From: Clostridium_AD sp050717535
Lineage (GTDB): Bacteria; Bacillota; Clostridia; Clostridiales; Clostridiaceae
Assembly (NCBI RefSeq): GCF_050717535.1
Contig: NZ_JBOITM010000081.1
Coordinates: forward strand, 14,609 to 78,608
Length of the DNA: 64,000 nt
Reading direction: 5' to 3'
The notes under the pieces are model-generated. The model saw only the letters and a program-made list of their open reading frames with translations, was not told where the DNA came from and made no database searches. Below are positions 43,981-51,862 of the stretch, piece after piece; position 1 is the first letter of the stretch; each line of letters opens with the position of its first letter. Position numbers and translations under genes: made by a program.

Positions 43981-44835
43981 TTACCTCCAAACTTCAATAT
44001 GATCTTTTATAAAGACATCTATTGTTCTAGGTTTTCTTTTTAATAAAACTTCAGCAGTGCTCGAAACATGGTTTGCCATGCCCAATTTTGTTGTAAGGTA
44101 TAATATCATCATTACAGTGGCAAATTCTCTTTTGATTCCTCTTACAATCATTTCATTTCTAAATTTAAATAAAGGTGGGTTTGAATATGTTATTTTTCGT
44201 CCAAGTATTCTTGTCATACTTTCTGCAACTTGAAAGTAAGTAATAGCCTCTGAACCTGTAATAGTATATGCCTTATTTTCATGGCCCTTTTCTGAAAGAG
44301 TCCTTCCAATTATCTCACCAATATCCCTTGTATCTATAAAACTAATCTTAGCTTTTCCTGAAGGTATGAATAGGTCATCTCTCAGCTTAATATCTTCTGC
44401 ATGTGTTGTAGATAAATTTTGCATAAAAAAACTAGGTCTTATAAAAGTGTAAGGTATTTCAGACTCTAGAATGACCTTTTCAATTTTGTGATGTGGTGGA
44501 AAAGGATTTTTCTCTGCTCCTAGTAAAGATAAAAATACTATTTGCTCAACTCCAACTTCTTTACATTTTTGAATAAAAGGTTTAAATATTCCATTAACAT
44601 CTGTAAGTTGTGGTGGTCTAACTAAAAACACCTTTTTAACACCATTTAGAGCAGTTTCATAGGTATCTATATCTTGAAAATCAAAGTTAACATATTCCAT
44701 GGAATCATCTTGCTCAATGCTTTTTTTAATGTTTCTTACGCCAGCTAGAAAGTCTCTATTTATACTTTTTAAATAGTCCACAACTGCACTTCCTACATTT
44801 CCCGTTATTCCTGTTAATAAAATCTTTTCAATCAT
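43981..44835 (-). CDS. NmrA-like NAD(P)-binding Rossmann protein
   Basis: 284 residues. The N-terminal nucleotide motif GITGNVGSAVVDYL starts at residue 8, and the family phrases VFLVRPPQL, VFLSLLGAEKNP, HHKIEKVILESEIPYTFIRPSFFMQN (in pieces) and DTRDIGEI follow. It is an atypical short-chain dehydrogenase, either a quinone/NADPH reductase or a redox sensor. It probably formed an operon with the flavoprotein relic downstream. ATG follows AAGGGAG. Confidence 0.85.
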   Translation of the reverse strand: MIEKILLTGITGNVGSAVVDYLKSINRDFLAGVRNIKKSIEQDDSMEYVNFDFQDIDTYETALNGVKKVFLVRPPQLTDVNGIFKPFIQKCKEVGVEQIVFLSLLGAEKNPFPPHHKIEKVILESEIPYTFIRPSFFMQNLSTTHAEDIKLRDDLFIPSGKAKISFIDTRDIGEIIGRTLSEKGHENKAYTITGSEAITYFQVAESMTRILGRKITYSNPPLFKFRNEMIVRGIKREFATVMMILYLTTKLGMANHVSSTAEVLLKRKPRTIDVFIKDHIEVWR

Positions 44836-45067
44836 TATTCTTCACTCCCTTCATTTAATTTACAAATCTCTTTGGCTTATTATTTATTTGAATGTGCCTA
44901 TAATATAACAATAGAGGATGATTAACAATTTTTTTGTCTTTTATTTTAAAAGTAATTTTTTATTAAAACCTGTTACTACGAACTATTAATTTCAAAGAGT
45001 GAAAGTGTGGTGCATTTACTGTGTATTTTAATAAATTTTTATGATTATTCTACTAATAAGAACCATC
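44836..45067. other. Intergenic, no gene seen
   Basis: A+T-rich sequence with the Rossmann gene promoter (TATAT/TATTAT region within about 80 bases of its start). No supported reading frame. Confidence 0.45.
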
Positions 45068-45120
45068 AAAAATAGAAAGGATTATCCATATGCTACATGG
45101 AAGGTACTCCTTTCTATTTT
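45068..45120 (-). terminator. Terminator after the SHOCT/Met-rich operon
   Basis: AAAATAGAAAGGA (45069-45081) pairs perfectly with 45108-45120 and an inner CCAT/ATGG stem is present. T5 follows on the minus strand. Confidence 0.75.
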
Positions 45121-45198
45121 ATTTGTTTATTAGAAAATGTTAATAGATTTTTGTAAATAACTATGCTGTCAAATTATTATGTCAAAGGCTTAATTAAT

Positions 45199-45441
45199 TT
45201 ATAGTGTTTTATTATTTAATAATGCATTTTTTTTACTATTATATTCTTCTTCATTTATTTCTCCACGAGCAAATCTTTCATTTAAGATGTCTAATGAACT
45301 ATCCCTAGTTCCTATATCTTTAATATTTTTATTTTGCAGTAGTTTATATATTGAAAATGCAACAATTACAATTATTATTATAGGAATAATCATTCCAAAT
45401 GACCCTCCCATCATATTGTTTCCATATCCATATCCCATCAT
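45199..45441 (-). CDS. Small membrane protein with C-terminal SHOCT domain
   Basis: 80 residues: a Gly/Met-rich start (MMGYGYGNNMMGG), one membrane helix (about 15-34), a linker and a SHOCT helix pair (LDILNERFARGEINEEEYNSKK). SHOCT segments are thought to mediate oligomerisation. Such small MMG-type proteins often sit beside copper or metal resistance genes in Firmicutes. It follows the Met-rich secreted protein by about 70 bases. Its close relative at 50739 carries the same promoter box type. Confidence 0.82.
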   Translation of the reverse strand: MMGYGYGNNMMGGSFGMIIPIIIIVIVAFSIYKLLQNKNIKDIGTRDSSLDILNERFARGEINEEEYNSKKNALLNNKTL

Positions 45442-45514
45442 ATTAAATCATCCTTCCTTTAATTTTTATTTTATTTATCCATTAATTTGTTTTAATTATT
45501 TAAAATTTGTTATA

Positions 45515-45961
45515 TTAGATTCCCATCATACTCGTATGAATTTCTGTCATATTTTCTCTGCCTATGGATTTCATCATATTAACCATAGATTTATATCCAT
45601 TTTCTTTCATTATATCGATCATCTTTTTATAATCCTTATCACTTATGTTATTCATCAAATTACTCATGGAACTAAAATCTCTATTTCCCATTGCCTTTGC
45701 TTCATCACTGAAACCATTATCTTTCATTATTTTTATCATGTCCTCATTGCTAACATTTGATTGAACTCCTATAGCATTACCATCACCCATCATATAACTT
45801 CTATAATTATATGAAGATTTATTATTACTATTTTGTGAGCTCATAATCGGTCTGTTAAAATCATTGTTAGTTAAATTATTCCTACCTGTTGCATATGCAA
45901 CTGAAATGCCTCCAACTGTTAAAATTCCTGCTATTATTATAACCATAAATTTAGTTTTCAT
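45515..45961 (-). CDS. Secreted Met-rich helical protein
   Basis: 148 residues with a signal peptide (about 1-24, ending AYA). The mature part is Asn/Ser-rich, then holds three similar helical units (EDMIKIMKDNGFSDEA, YKKMIDIMKENGYKSM, VNMMKSIGRENMTE) dotted with Met pairs. Spaced Met residues can hold Cu(I), and the promoter shares the CTTCATA-type box with the copper genes, so an extracytoplasmic copper buffer is plausible but unproven. Confidence 0.72.
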   Translation of the reverse strand: MKTKFMVIIIAGILTVGGISVAYATGRNNLTNNDFNRPIMSSQNSNNKSSYNYRSYMMGDGNAIGVQSNVSNEDMIKIMKDNGFSDEAKAMGNRDFSSMSNLMNNISDKDYKKMIDIMKENGYKSMVNMMKSIGRENMTEIHTSMMGI

Positions 45962-46006
45962 TTAATATCACTCCTCACCATATCTAGTGTATTTCTCTAT
46001 ATATTT

Positions 46007-46039
46007 ATTCTACTATTGAATTGTGGAGTAATTATGAAG
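46007..46039 (-). promoter_or_regulatory. CTTCATA-type response-regulator box and -10 (Met-rich protein)
   Basis: Minus strand: CTTCATAATTA then CTCCACAATT (46039 to 46019), six bases, then -10 TAGAAT (46012 to 46007). The half sites CATAATT and CACAATT are 11 bases apart. Confidence 0.75.
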
Positions 46040-46092
46040 ATAATTTATTTTATTTTATAAATTAGTAATATTCTTACAAGTTCTACTCATGT

Positions 46093-46260
46093 TTCAAGGA
46101 ATTAATTGTTACAAATCCAAAGTATGGTGGACTAAATTTCAATGCTGGTAATTTGCAAGCATTTGTAAATGATGTAACCTTCATTTGGTTGATAGTGTAA
46201 AAGATTCTAATGGAAAGTAATTTTAAAAATGATCCTCGTATGAGAAGTATAAAAAATAGT
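46093..46260 (+). pseudogene. Decayed fragment of a PBP2-type gene
   Basis: The plus strand reads FKELIVTNPKYGG then LNFNAGNLQAF, matching FNKLIATDPLYKG and KFTAANLKSIL of the PBP at 240-2948. Then VDSVKDSNGK (matching VDNVKDFNGK) and FKNDPRMR (matching FKNDPRMAE) follow in changing frames. The KTG region between them is lost. It is a relic of a second PBP gene. Confidence 0.75.
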
Positions 46261-46370
46261 CCTCAAGTTCTAAAAACTCAAAGACTCAAAAATATATATT
46301 TAAAATATTTCATAATTTCATTGAAACTTATTTCACTATTTAATTTATCATTTAATTGCATTTTTCCATT

Positions 46371-46760
46371 TTAGGAGGTCTTACCATCAATGCCATTACT
46401 TTCTTCTCCCTCAATACTAATTATAAGTTTATTAGACAGACATACAATTAGCTGGCCAGGCTTAGAAGAAATCCATCCAACTTTAACATCAACTTGCTTG
46501 GGACAATCCGCAGCTTTTACGCTAATACCATTATGTTTAACTGATATAACATTGTAATTGCCTTTATCTGTTTTTATAGTAAACTCTTGTGGCTCTATTA
46601 CCTTATTTAAATCAATAGTTTTAAGCACCTTGCCATCGCTCTTAATAACTGCAATATTTTTCAAACCGTTAATAGAAGTTTTATATATTGTAGTTATGCT
46701 TAAAGCTATTACCACAATAATTAGAATTACTATTCCAACTATTTTATCACCACTCTTCAT
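46371..46760 (-). CDS. Membrane-anchored NusG domain II protein
   Basis: 129 residues. An N-terminal helix (about 7-27) anchors an external NusG-II domain with the two conserved cysteines in ADCPKQ and LIVCLSNKLIISI. This small family is common in Firmicutes next to envelope or electron-transfer genes. Its molecular role is unknown. It has its own promoter with the CTTCATA-type box and lies downstream of a two-component system on the same strand. Confidence 0.8.
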   Translation of the reverse strand: MKSGDKIVGIVILIIVVIALSITTIYKTSINGLKNIAVIKSDGKVLKTIDLNKVIEPQEFTIKTDKGNYNVISVKHNGISVKAADCPKQVDVKVGWISSKPGQLIVCLSNKLIISIEGEESNGIDGKTS

Positions 46761-46823
46761 AACTAAACTCCTTGTTTGTTAAATAAAATTATTTTTAATG
46801 TATATTTTCACTTTTATGTTTTA

Positions 46824-46856
46824 TTTATAGATTTAGTATACTCCAAAATTATAAAG
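46824..46856 (-). promoter_or_regulatory. CTTTATA-type response-regulator box and -10 (NusG-II protein)
   Basis: Minus strand: CTTTATAATTT then TGGAGTATAC (46856 to 46836), six bases, then -10 TATAAA (46829 to 46824). Second half weaker. Confidence 0.6.
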
Positions 46857-46956
46857 AGATTATGTAGTTAAAAGGTATGCCTTTAGCCTCTTAACTTTAC
46901 CTTTTGAGGTCTCCTTATTTGCTTTAATTTTACTTATAGATGTAATTTGTGGAAAA

Positions 46957-48324
46957 TCACAAAAATCTATTAAAATACGCAGTAACAACGCATCCCTTTT
47001 CCTCTTTACTCTTCACATCTATGGTTGCCTTATGAAGTGTCAATATATTCTTTACAATGGTGAGTCCTATTCCTGTGCCTTCTATTTCATGTCTACTTTT
47101 ATCTCCTCTATATAGTCTCTCAAATATATAAGGTAGGTCTTCCTTATTAATTCCGATGCCTGTATCTTTTATTTTTAATATTACCTTTTCATCAGTTGCT
47201 TTCAAAGTAATATTAATTTCCCCATGTACTGGAGTAAATTTGACTGCATTTGAAAGTAAATTAATAATTACCTGTTTTATCTTGTCACGGTCTCCTAAAA
47301 TGTTACATGATTTACTAGTGCTACATTGTAAGGAGATATTGAGGTTATTATTTTCCGCTATTACTCCAAAATCACTTATAACTGAGGAAATAATATCCTT
47401 CAAATTAATTTTTTCCATACTTAGAGATATTTCCTCCGCTTCAACCTCTTTTAGGATGTTTAAATTATCTATAAGCTTTCCAAATCTAATAACTTCCTCG
47501 TTAAGATAGGTCAATCTTTCATTGTCTACTGGGAAAATACCATCTATCATAGCTTCAAAATTATTTTGAAGAATGTTAAGAGGAGTTCTAACCTCATGGG
47601 ATATATCTGATATTAACCTCTTCCTAAGCACATCCTGATGTTGAAGTTTTTCTCCAAGTGTATTTATACTATTCCTTAAATCTTCAAGCTCTAAAATGTT
47701 ACTTTTTTCATTGGACCTTTCGTGATAATTTCCATTTGAAAGATAAACAGAAATCTTTGAAATTTGACTAAGTGGTGTTGAAAATTGCTTTGAAATATAT
47801 AAACTGATTAATATTGTTATTAAAATTGAAAGTACAACACTTAAAATAATGCTCTTATTTATTGAGGTTTTAAAGCTTACATCCTCTTCTGATAATAGTA
47901 CTGGTGCATATTGCCCTACTTCTATGTGTCCTACAGTTTTGTTTTCAACATTTATTTCGAATTTGCTTGTATTATAAACTCCTCCATCTTTAACATGCAT
48001 ATTAATATTACTATTTTTAACTATTTCTTTAGGGTCCATTCCCCAAACAACTTTGTTATTTACATCCCTAAGAGTAAGACAATAGTTACTCATATAGGCT
48101 TCGTGCAGAATTTCTATTCCTGAATTTTCATCCCACTTACCATTTTTTTTATATACCTCTTCCAGATATTTAACTATTCTAACATTTCTCTTATCTTGAT
48201 TTTCCACTAGATATTTATCAAAAGTTTTTGATATTGTTATATTTACAAAAAGTGTAGATAAAAAAAGTGCTATTATCGCTGTTGCTACTAAAATAATACT
48301 TAATCTCTTCCTTATGCTCTGCAT
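46957..48324 (-). CDS. Sensor histidine kinase with HAMP domain
   Basis: 455 residues: helices at about 10-30 and 160-180 bracket an external sensor domain of about 125 residues. HAMP, HisKA (LISDISHEVRTPLNIL) and HATPase (GTGIGLTIVKNIL) domains follow. It starts three bases after its response regulator, so the two are coupled. No metal-binding motif stands out in the sensor domain, unlike the kinase at 51863. Confidence 0.9.
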   Translation of the reverse strand: MQSIRKRLSIILVATAIIALFLSTLFVNITISKTFDKYLVENQDKRNVRIVKYLEEVYKKNGKWDENSGIEILHEAYMSNYCLTLRDVNNKVVWGMDPKEIVKNSNINMHVKDGGVYNTSKFEINVENKTVGHIEVGQYAPVLLSEEDVSFKTSINKSIILSVVLSILITILISLYISKQFSTPLSQISKISVYLSNGNYHERSNEKSNILELEDLRNSINTLGEKLQHQDVLRKRLISDISHEVRTPLNILQNNFEAMIDGIFPVDNERLTYLNEEVIRFGKLIDNLNILKEVEAEEISLSMEKINLKDIISSVISDFGVIAENNNLNISLQCSTSKSCNILGDRDKIKQVIINLLSNAVKFTPVHGEINITLKATDEKVILKIKDTGIGINKEDLPYIFERLYRGDKSRHEIEGTGIGLTIVKNILTLHKATIDVKSKEEKGCVVTAYFNRFL

Positions 48325-48327
48325 GAA

Positions 48328-49008
48328 TTAATCACCACCAAATTTATAACCAATTCTAGTTACGGTTAATATATATTTTGGATTCCTACTATCCTCTTCT
48401 ATCTTTTTACGTATATTCTTAATATGAACATCAATGGTTCTATCAAAACCTTGAAAATCTATTCCCATAATCCTCTCAATTAGTTGCTCTCTTGTAAATA
48501 CTTTCCCCCTATTAGATGATAATATATGCAATAAATCAAATTCATTTGGTGTAAGCGATATCTCTATGCCGTGCACCTTAACCATTCTTTTCTCATAATT
48601 AATTTCTAAATCCCCACTATTATAAATTGTTGATTCACTCTTATTTATATTAATCCTTCTAAATAAAGCATTTACTCTTGCGGTTAGTTCTCGTGGACTA
48701 AAAGGCTTAACTAGATACTCATCTGCCCCAAGATTTAACCCTTCTATTCTATCTTCTAAGGTACTCTTTGCTGTAAGCATAAATATATGCACGTCGGATA
48801 TTTTTCTTAATATACTACACACCTCTTCACCAGATATATCTGGTAACATTAGGTCTAATATAACTAAACTAAAGTTAATTTTATCGAAAAGTTTTATGCC
48901 CTCTAGTCCCTTTGTAGTGCAATAAACTCTATAACCTTCTTTTTCAAGATACGCCTTTTGTATTTCTGAGACCTTTTCTTCGTCTTCAATAATTAATATA
49001 TTATCCAA
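48328..49008 (-). CDS. OmpR-family response regulator
   Basis: 226 residues. Receiver domain with the acidic pair in IIEDEE, phospho-acceptor in LVILDLMLPDISG and Lys in DEYLVKPFSPREL. Winged-helix domain with FDRTIDVHIKNIRKKIEEDSR. I chose TTG 49008 because AAGGGG lies seven bases upstream and the product then begins at the receiver fold. The frame open to 49059 would add residues that do not fit. Its recognition region is very like that of the regulator at 51122, so the two may bind related boxes. Confidence 0.88.
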   Translation of the reverse strand: MDNILIIEDEEKVSEIQKAYLEKEGYRVYCTTKGLEGIKLFDKINFSLVILDLMLPDISGEEVCSILRKISDVHIFMLTAKSTLEDRIEGLNLGADEYLVKPFSPRELTARVNALFRRININKSESTIYNSGDLEINYEKRMVKVHGIEISLTPNEFDLLHILSSNRGKVFTREQLIERIMGIDFQGFDRTIDVHIKNIRKKIEEDSRNPKYILTVTRIGYKFGGD

Positions 49009-49059
49009 ACCTGCACCCCTTATAAAATTTATTACATAACATATTTGAATTGTCCTCAT

Positions 49060-49323
49060 TATTATGGTTCCCTAATATTTGTAACAATATATAAGAATAT
49101 GTTATTTAAGGAATTAACAATGTAAAAGTAAAATTTCTCTAAAAAAAGCAATGTAAAAATCCTCCCATTTCTATGCTAGCTTCACTCCTCATAATATAAT
49201 TGTATCTACAAAAAAACGTCTTCAAAATGCTCTAAGTGTAGCATTAGTCCTATAACCATATTGAATAAAAAAGTATTAGTAGACAGGGATGAAAACTATT
49301 TATATAATACGATAATAAAGAAT
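49060..49323. other. Intergenic, no gene seen
   Basis: Region upstream of the minus-strand regulator. Promoter-like sequence only. A short open frame from 49261 on the plus strand has no ribosome site and is not a gene. Confidence 0.45.
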
Positions 49324-49380
49324 ATATATTGTGCAAAGTTCATTAAAAAAAACTTTAAAACTGTACTTTACACAATATAT
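49324..49380. terminator. Inverted repeat after the NlpC/P60 gene
   Basis: Arms 49324-49339 and 49365-49380 pair at 15 of 16 bases around an A/T-rich loop, just past the stop of the hydrolase gene. Confidence 0.6.
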
Positions 49381-49387
49381 GTATTTT

Positions 49388-50524
49388 TTATTTTACTCTT
49401 CTGGCAGTTACATAATCTGTTCTACCTACTGGTGAAATTTTAATAACATCTCCTGTATGAGGAGCATGTATATAATTATTATCCCCAATATACATCCCCA
49501 TATGATGCGGATTAGCAAAGGTTCCAAAGAATACTAAATCTCCTGGCTGAAGGTTGTCTCTGGATACTTGTACACCATCATTTATCTGATCAAAGGTAGT
49601 TCTTCCTATTGATATTCCAAAATGTGCGTATACGTATTGTGTAAATCCTGAACAATCAAAGCCTGAAGGTGTTGTACCTCCCCATAAATATGGTGTGCCA
49701 AGAAAATTAGAAGCGTAAGCTATTACAGCATTATCTGATATAGTAGCTGACCCTCTTGAAGGTGTATATTCAGGTGCTGAATTTCTTATTTTATTTATTT
49801 TTATTATGATTTTACTTGCTAAGACTTCTGGCTCACTTATTTGTGCTCCAAGAATATTTGACTTACTATTTTTTAGTTCTATTATCAATTTATTATGTAA
49901 CTCTTTAGAGGCAATTTCTTTGCTCTTTAGCTGCGCTATCAATTTATTTTGTGATTTTTTAGTAACGTTTATCTTATCGAGCTTCTGCTTATTTTCTGCT
50001 TGCAAATTCAGCAATATTTTCTTTGTATTATTTAAAATTTGTTGCTTTTCATTTAATTCTTTTTGAGCGACTTTAAACTTCTCCACTACTTTTTTATCAA
50101 ATTCAATAATGGTTTTTATGTTTTCTACTCTGCTTACAAAATCTCCAAAGCTCTCTGACTCAAGTATCACACTCATATACCCATCAAATACATTTATGTA
50201 CAAGATCCTCATTCTACTATTAAATAATAATAGTTCCTTTTGGTTATCCTTTTCAACCTGTTTAGCCTTCGCAGCGGCATTTTCAATCGCCTTTTTAGTT
50301 TGAAGTATTTTCACGTTATTTTCTTCTGTCTTGGTCATGATTTCTTCAATTTGATTATCAAACTCCTCTAGTTTAGTTTCAATTGCTCCCCTCTCATCTT
50401 GAATTTTAGTTAATGAATCCATCTGCTGTTGTAACTTCTCATTTGTTGGAATCGCAAGTGTTGTTACATTTGAAGTGAAAATCAAGGTAATTATAACTGC
50501 GATACTTCTCAGGGCATTCTTCAT
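49388..50524 (-). CDS. Secreted NlpC/P60 peptidoglycan hydrolase with coiled coil
   Basis: 378 residues: signal peptide (about 1-24), a long coiled coil (about 25-210, rich in Lys/Glu/Gln heptads) like PcsB and CwlO-type enzymes, and a C-terminal NlpC/P60 domain with the catalytic Cys in GFDCSGFTQYVY, His in PHHMGMYIG and a second His in YIHAPHTGD. It cuts gamma-D-Glu-diaminopimelate bonds in the wall. Single gene. Its promoter carries the CTTCATA-type box, which links wall remodelling to the metal/envelope response. Confidence 0.92.
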   Translation of the reverse strand: MKNALRSIAVIITLIFTSNVTTLAIPTNEKLQQQMDSLTKIQDERGAIETKLEEFDNQIEEIMTKTEENNVKILQTKKAIENAAAKAKQVEKDNQKELLLFNSRMRILYINVFDGYMSVILESESFGDFVSRVENIKTIIEFDKKVVEKFKVAQKELNEKQQILNNTKKILLNLQAENKQKLDKINVTKKSQNKLIAQLKSKEIASKELHNKLIIELKNSKSNILGAQISEPEVLASKIIIKINKIRNSAPEYTPSRGSATISDNAVIAYASNFLGTPYLWGGTTPSGFDCSGFTQYVYAHFGISIGRTTFDQINDGVQVSRDNLQPGDLVFFGTFANPHHMGMYIGDNNYIHAPHTGDVIKISPVGRTDYVTARRVK

Positions 50525-50569
50525 TATTATATCTCCTTCACTCTTTTAAGTTTTATAATGTACAGAGTG

Positions 50570-50602
50570 AATTTATCATAAACTTATAAAGTTCTTATGA
50601 AG
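50570..50602 (-). promoter_or_regulatory. CTTCATA-type response-regulator box and -10 (NlpC/P60)
   Basis: Minus strand: CTTCATAAGAA then CTTTATAAGT (50602 to 50582), six bases, then TAAATT (50575 to 50570). CATAAG and TATAAG are 11 bases apart. Confidence 0.65.
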
Positions 50603-50658
50603 ATTGTCCACCTTTACTTAATGTACGCTTTTAAATATTATAGAAGACTTGTACCCTT

Positions 50659-50691
50659 CTTCATATTTTCCCCACAATTGAAGTCTATAAT
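50659..50691 (+). promoter_or_regulatory. CTTCATA-type response-regulator box and -10 (SHOCT-regulator-kinase operon)
   Basis: CTTCATATTTT then CCCCACAATT (50659-50679), six bases, then consensus TATAAT (50686-50691). It is the only box on the plus strand. Confidence 0.78.
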
Positions 50692-50738
50692 ATAATTATA
50701 TTAATATAGTAAATATTTTATACAAGGAGGCTATTTAT

Positions 50739-51026
50739 ATGTTTTGCAGATTTTTAGGATCAGGTTATGGACAATTTGGAGAATATGGTGGAGGGGGAAT
50801 GTTTCTAATGATGGGCTTTGGATTTTTAATATTTCTAACATTAATTTATCTAGCTTTTAAGCTAATAAAAAGTAATTCGCATTTTTCATTGACAAATCAT
50901 TCACTTCCAAATGATTCACTATCAAATAACTCAGCATTAAATATATTAAATGAGAGATATGCTAAAGGCGAAATTGATGAGGAAGAGTATACTAAAAAGA
51001 AAATGATTCTAAATCAGAGGAACTAG
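50739..51026 (+). CDS. Small Gly-rich membrane protein with SHOCT domain
   Basis: 95 residues: Gly-rich start (GSGYGQFGEYGGGGMF), one helix (about 20-45), a Ser/Asn-rich linker and a C-terminal SHOCT pair (LNILNERYAKGEIDEEEYTKKK). Relative of the protein at 45199. ATG follows AAGGAGG. Precedes a two-component system by 95 bases, with a terminator between, so part of the transcripts may stop after this gene. Confidence 0.82.
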   Translation: MFCRFLGSGYGQFGEYGGGGMFLMMGFGFLIFLTLIYLAFKLIKSNSHFSLTNHSLPNDSLSNNSALNILNERYAKGEIDEEEYTKKKMILNQRN

Positions 51027-51048
51027 GGTATTAACCCTAGTTTTTTTC
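51021..51048 (+). terminator. Intrinsic terminator overlapping the SHOCT stop codon
   Basis: AACTAGGG (51021-51028) pairs with CCCTAGTT (51035-51042), then seven T. The TAG stop lies inside the left arm. Confidence 0.85.
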
Positions 51049-51121
51049 TAATACTATATTGGGTTAAATTTATCACTAGAGTATACTATAAATAATACAT
51101 TAAAATACAGGAGTGAAAAAA

Positions 51122-51817
51122 ATGAATGATAAAATCAAAATTTTAGTAGTTGATGATGAACAGAAGGTTTTAAATGTAATAAAAGCTTATTTAATAAAAG
51201 AAGGCTTCGAGGTTTTAACCGCATCTGATGGCGAGGCAGCCTTAAATATATTTAAAAACCAACAAATTCATTTAATTATATTGGATTTAATGTTGCCTAA
51301 AATCTCTGGTGAGAAAGTGTGTAACAAAATTAGAGCTACCTCCTCAGTACCAATTATTATGCTTACAGCAAAAACTGATGAAGATAACAAAATAGATGGG
51401 CTTGCTATTGGAGCAGATGATTATATAACAAAGCCTTTCAGTAATAGAGAACTTATTGGTAGAGTTAAAGCAATTATTAGAAGAACTTATAGAGATACTA
51501 ACCCACTTGCCCAGATACTGATTATCAATAATGGCGATCTTGAAATAAATATTGAAAAAATGATTGTTAAAAAACAAGGTAACCCTGTTTCTTTGACTTC
51601 TAATGAGTTTACAATTTTGATTGTGCTTTTATCTAACCCTGGACATATCTTCTCAAGAGAACAATTAGTAACCAAAGCTTTTGGAATAGATTATGATGGT
51701 TTTGATAGAACTATTGATACTCATATTAAGAATATTAGACATAAAATAGAGGATGATCCTAAAAACCCACGATATATTCTTTCAGTGTATGGAATGGGAT
51801 ATAAATTCAATGGTTAA
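51122..51817 (+). CDS. OmpR-family response regulator (likely copper/envelope response)
   Basis: 231 residues. Receiver domain with VVDDEQ, phospho-acceptor in IILDLMLPKISG and DDYITKPFSNREL, then a winged helix with FDRTIDTHIKNIRHKIEDDPK. ATG 51122 follows CAGGAG by eight bases. The GTG at 51113 lies on that site. Partner of the Met-rich-loop kinase 45 bases downstream. It is the best candidate for binding the eight CTTCATA-type boxes found in this half of the window. Confidence 0.9.
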   Translation: MNDKIKILVVDDEQKVLNVIKAYLIKEGFEVLTASDGEAALNIFKNQQIHLIILDLMLPKISGEKVCNKIRATSSVPIIMLTAKTDEDNKIDGLAIGADDYITKPFSNRELIGRVKAIIRRTYRDTNPLAQILIINNGDLEINIEKMIVKKQGNPVSLTSNEFTILIVLLSNPGHIFSREQLVTKAFGIDYDGFDRTIDTHIKNIRHKIEDDPKNPRYILSVYGMGYKFNG

Positions 51818-51862
51818 TTGTTTATGCATCTTAACTCTAATGAAAATATGAGGTGAATTGAA

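Noticed and set aside
45287..45760. Plus-strand open frame of 157 codons
   Set aside because: Antisense to the SHOCT and Met-rich genes, with no ribosome site and His/Phe/Ile-biased composition.
46941..46954. TGTGGAAAATCACA near the kinase stop
   Set aside because: Spacer of four and one arm mismatch, and it lies at a gene end with no suitable -10.
49261..49443. Plus-strand open frame of 60 codons
   Set aside because: Lies across the terminator repeat of the hydrolase gene and lacks a ribosome site.
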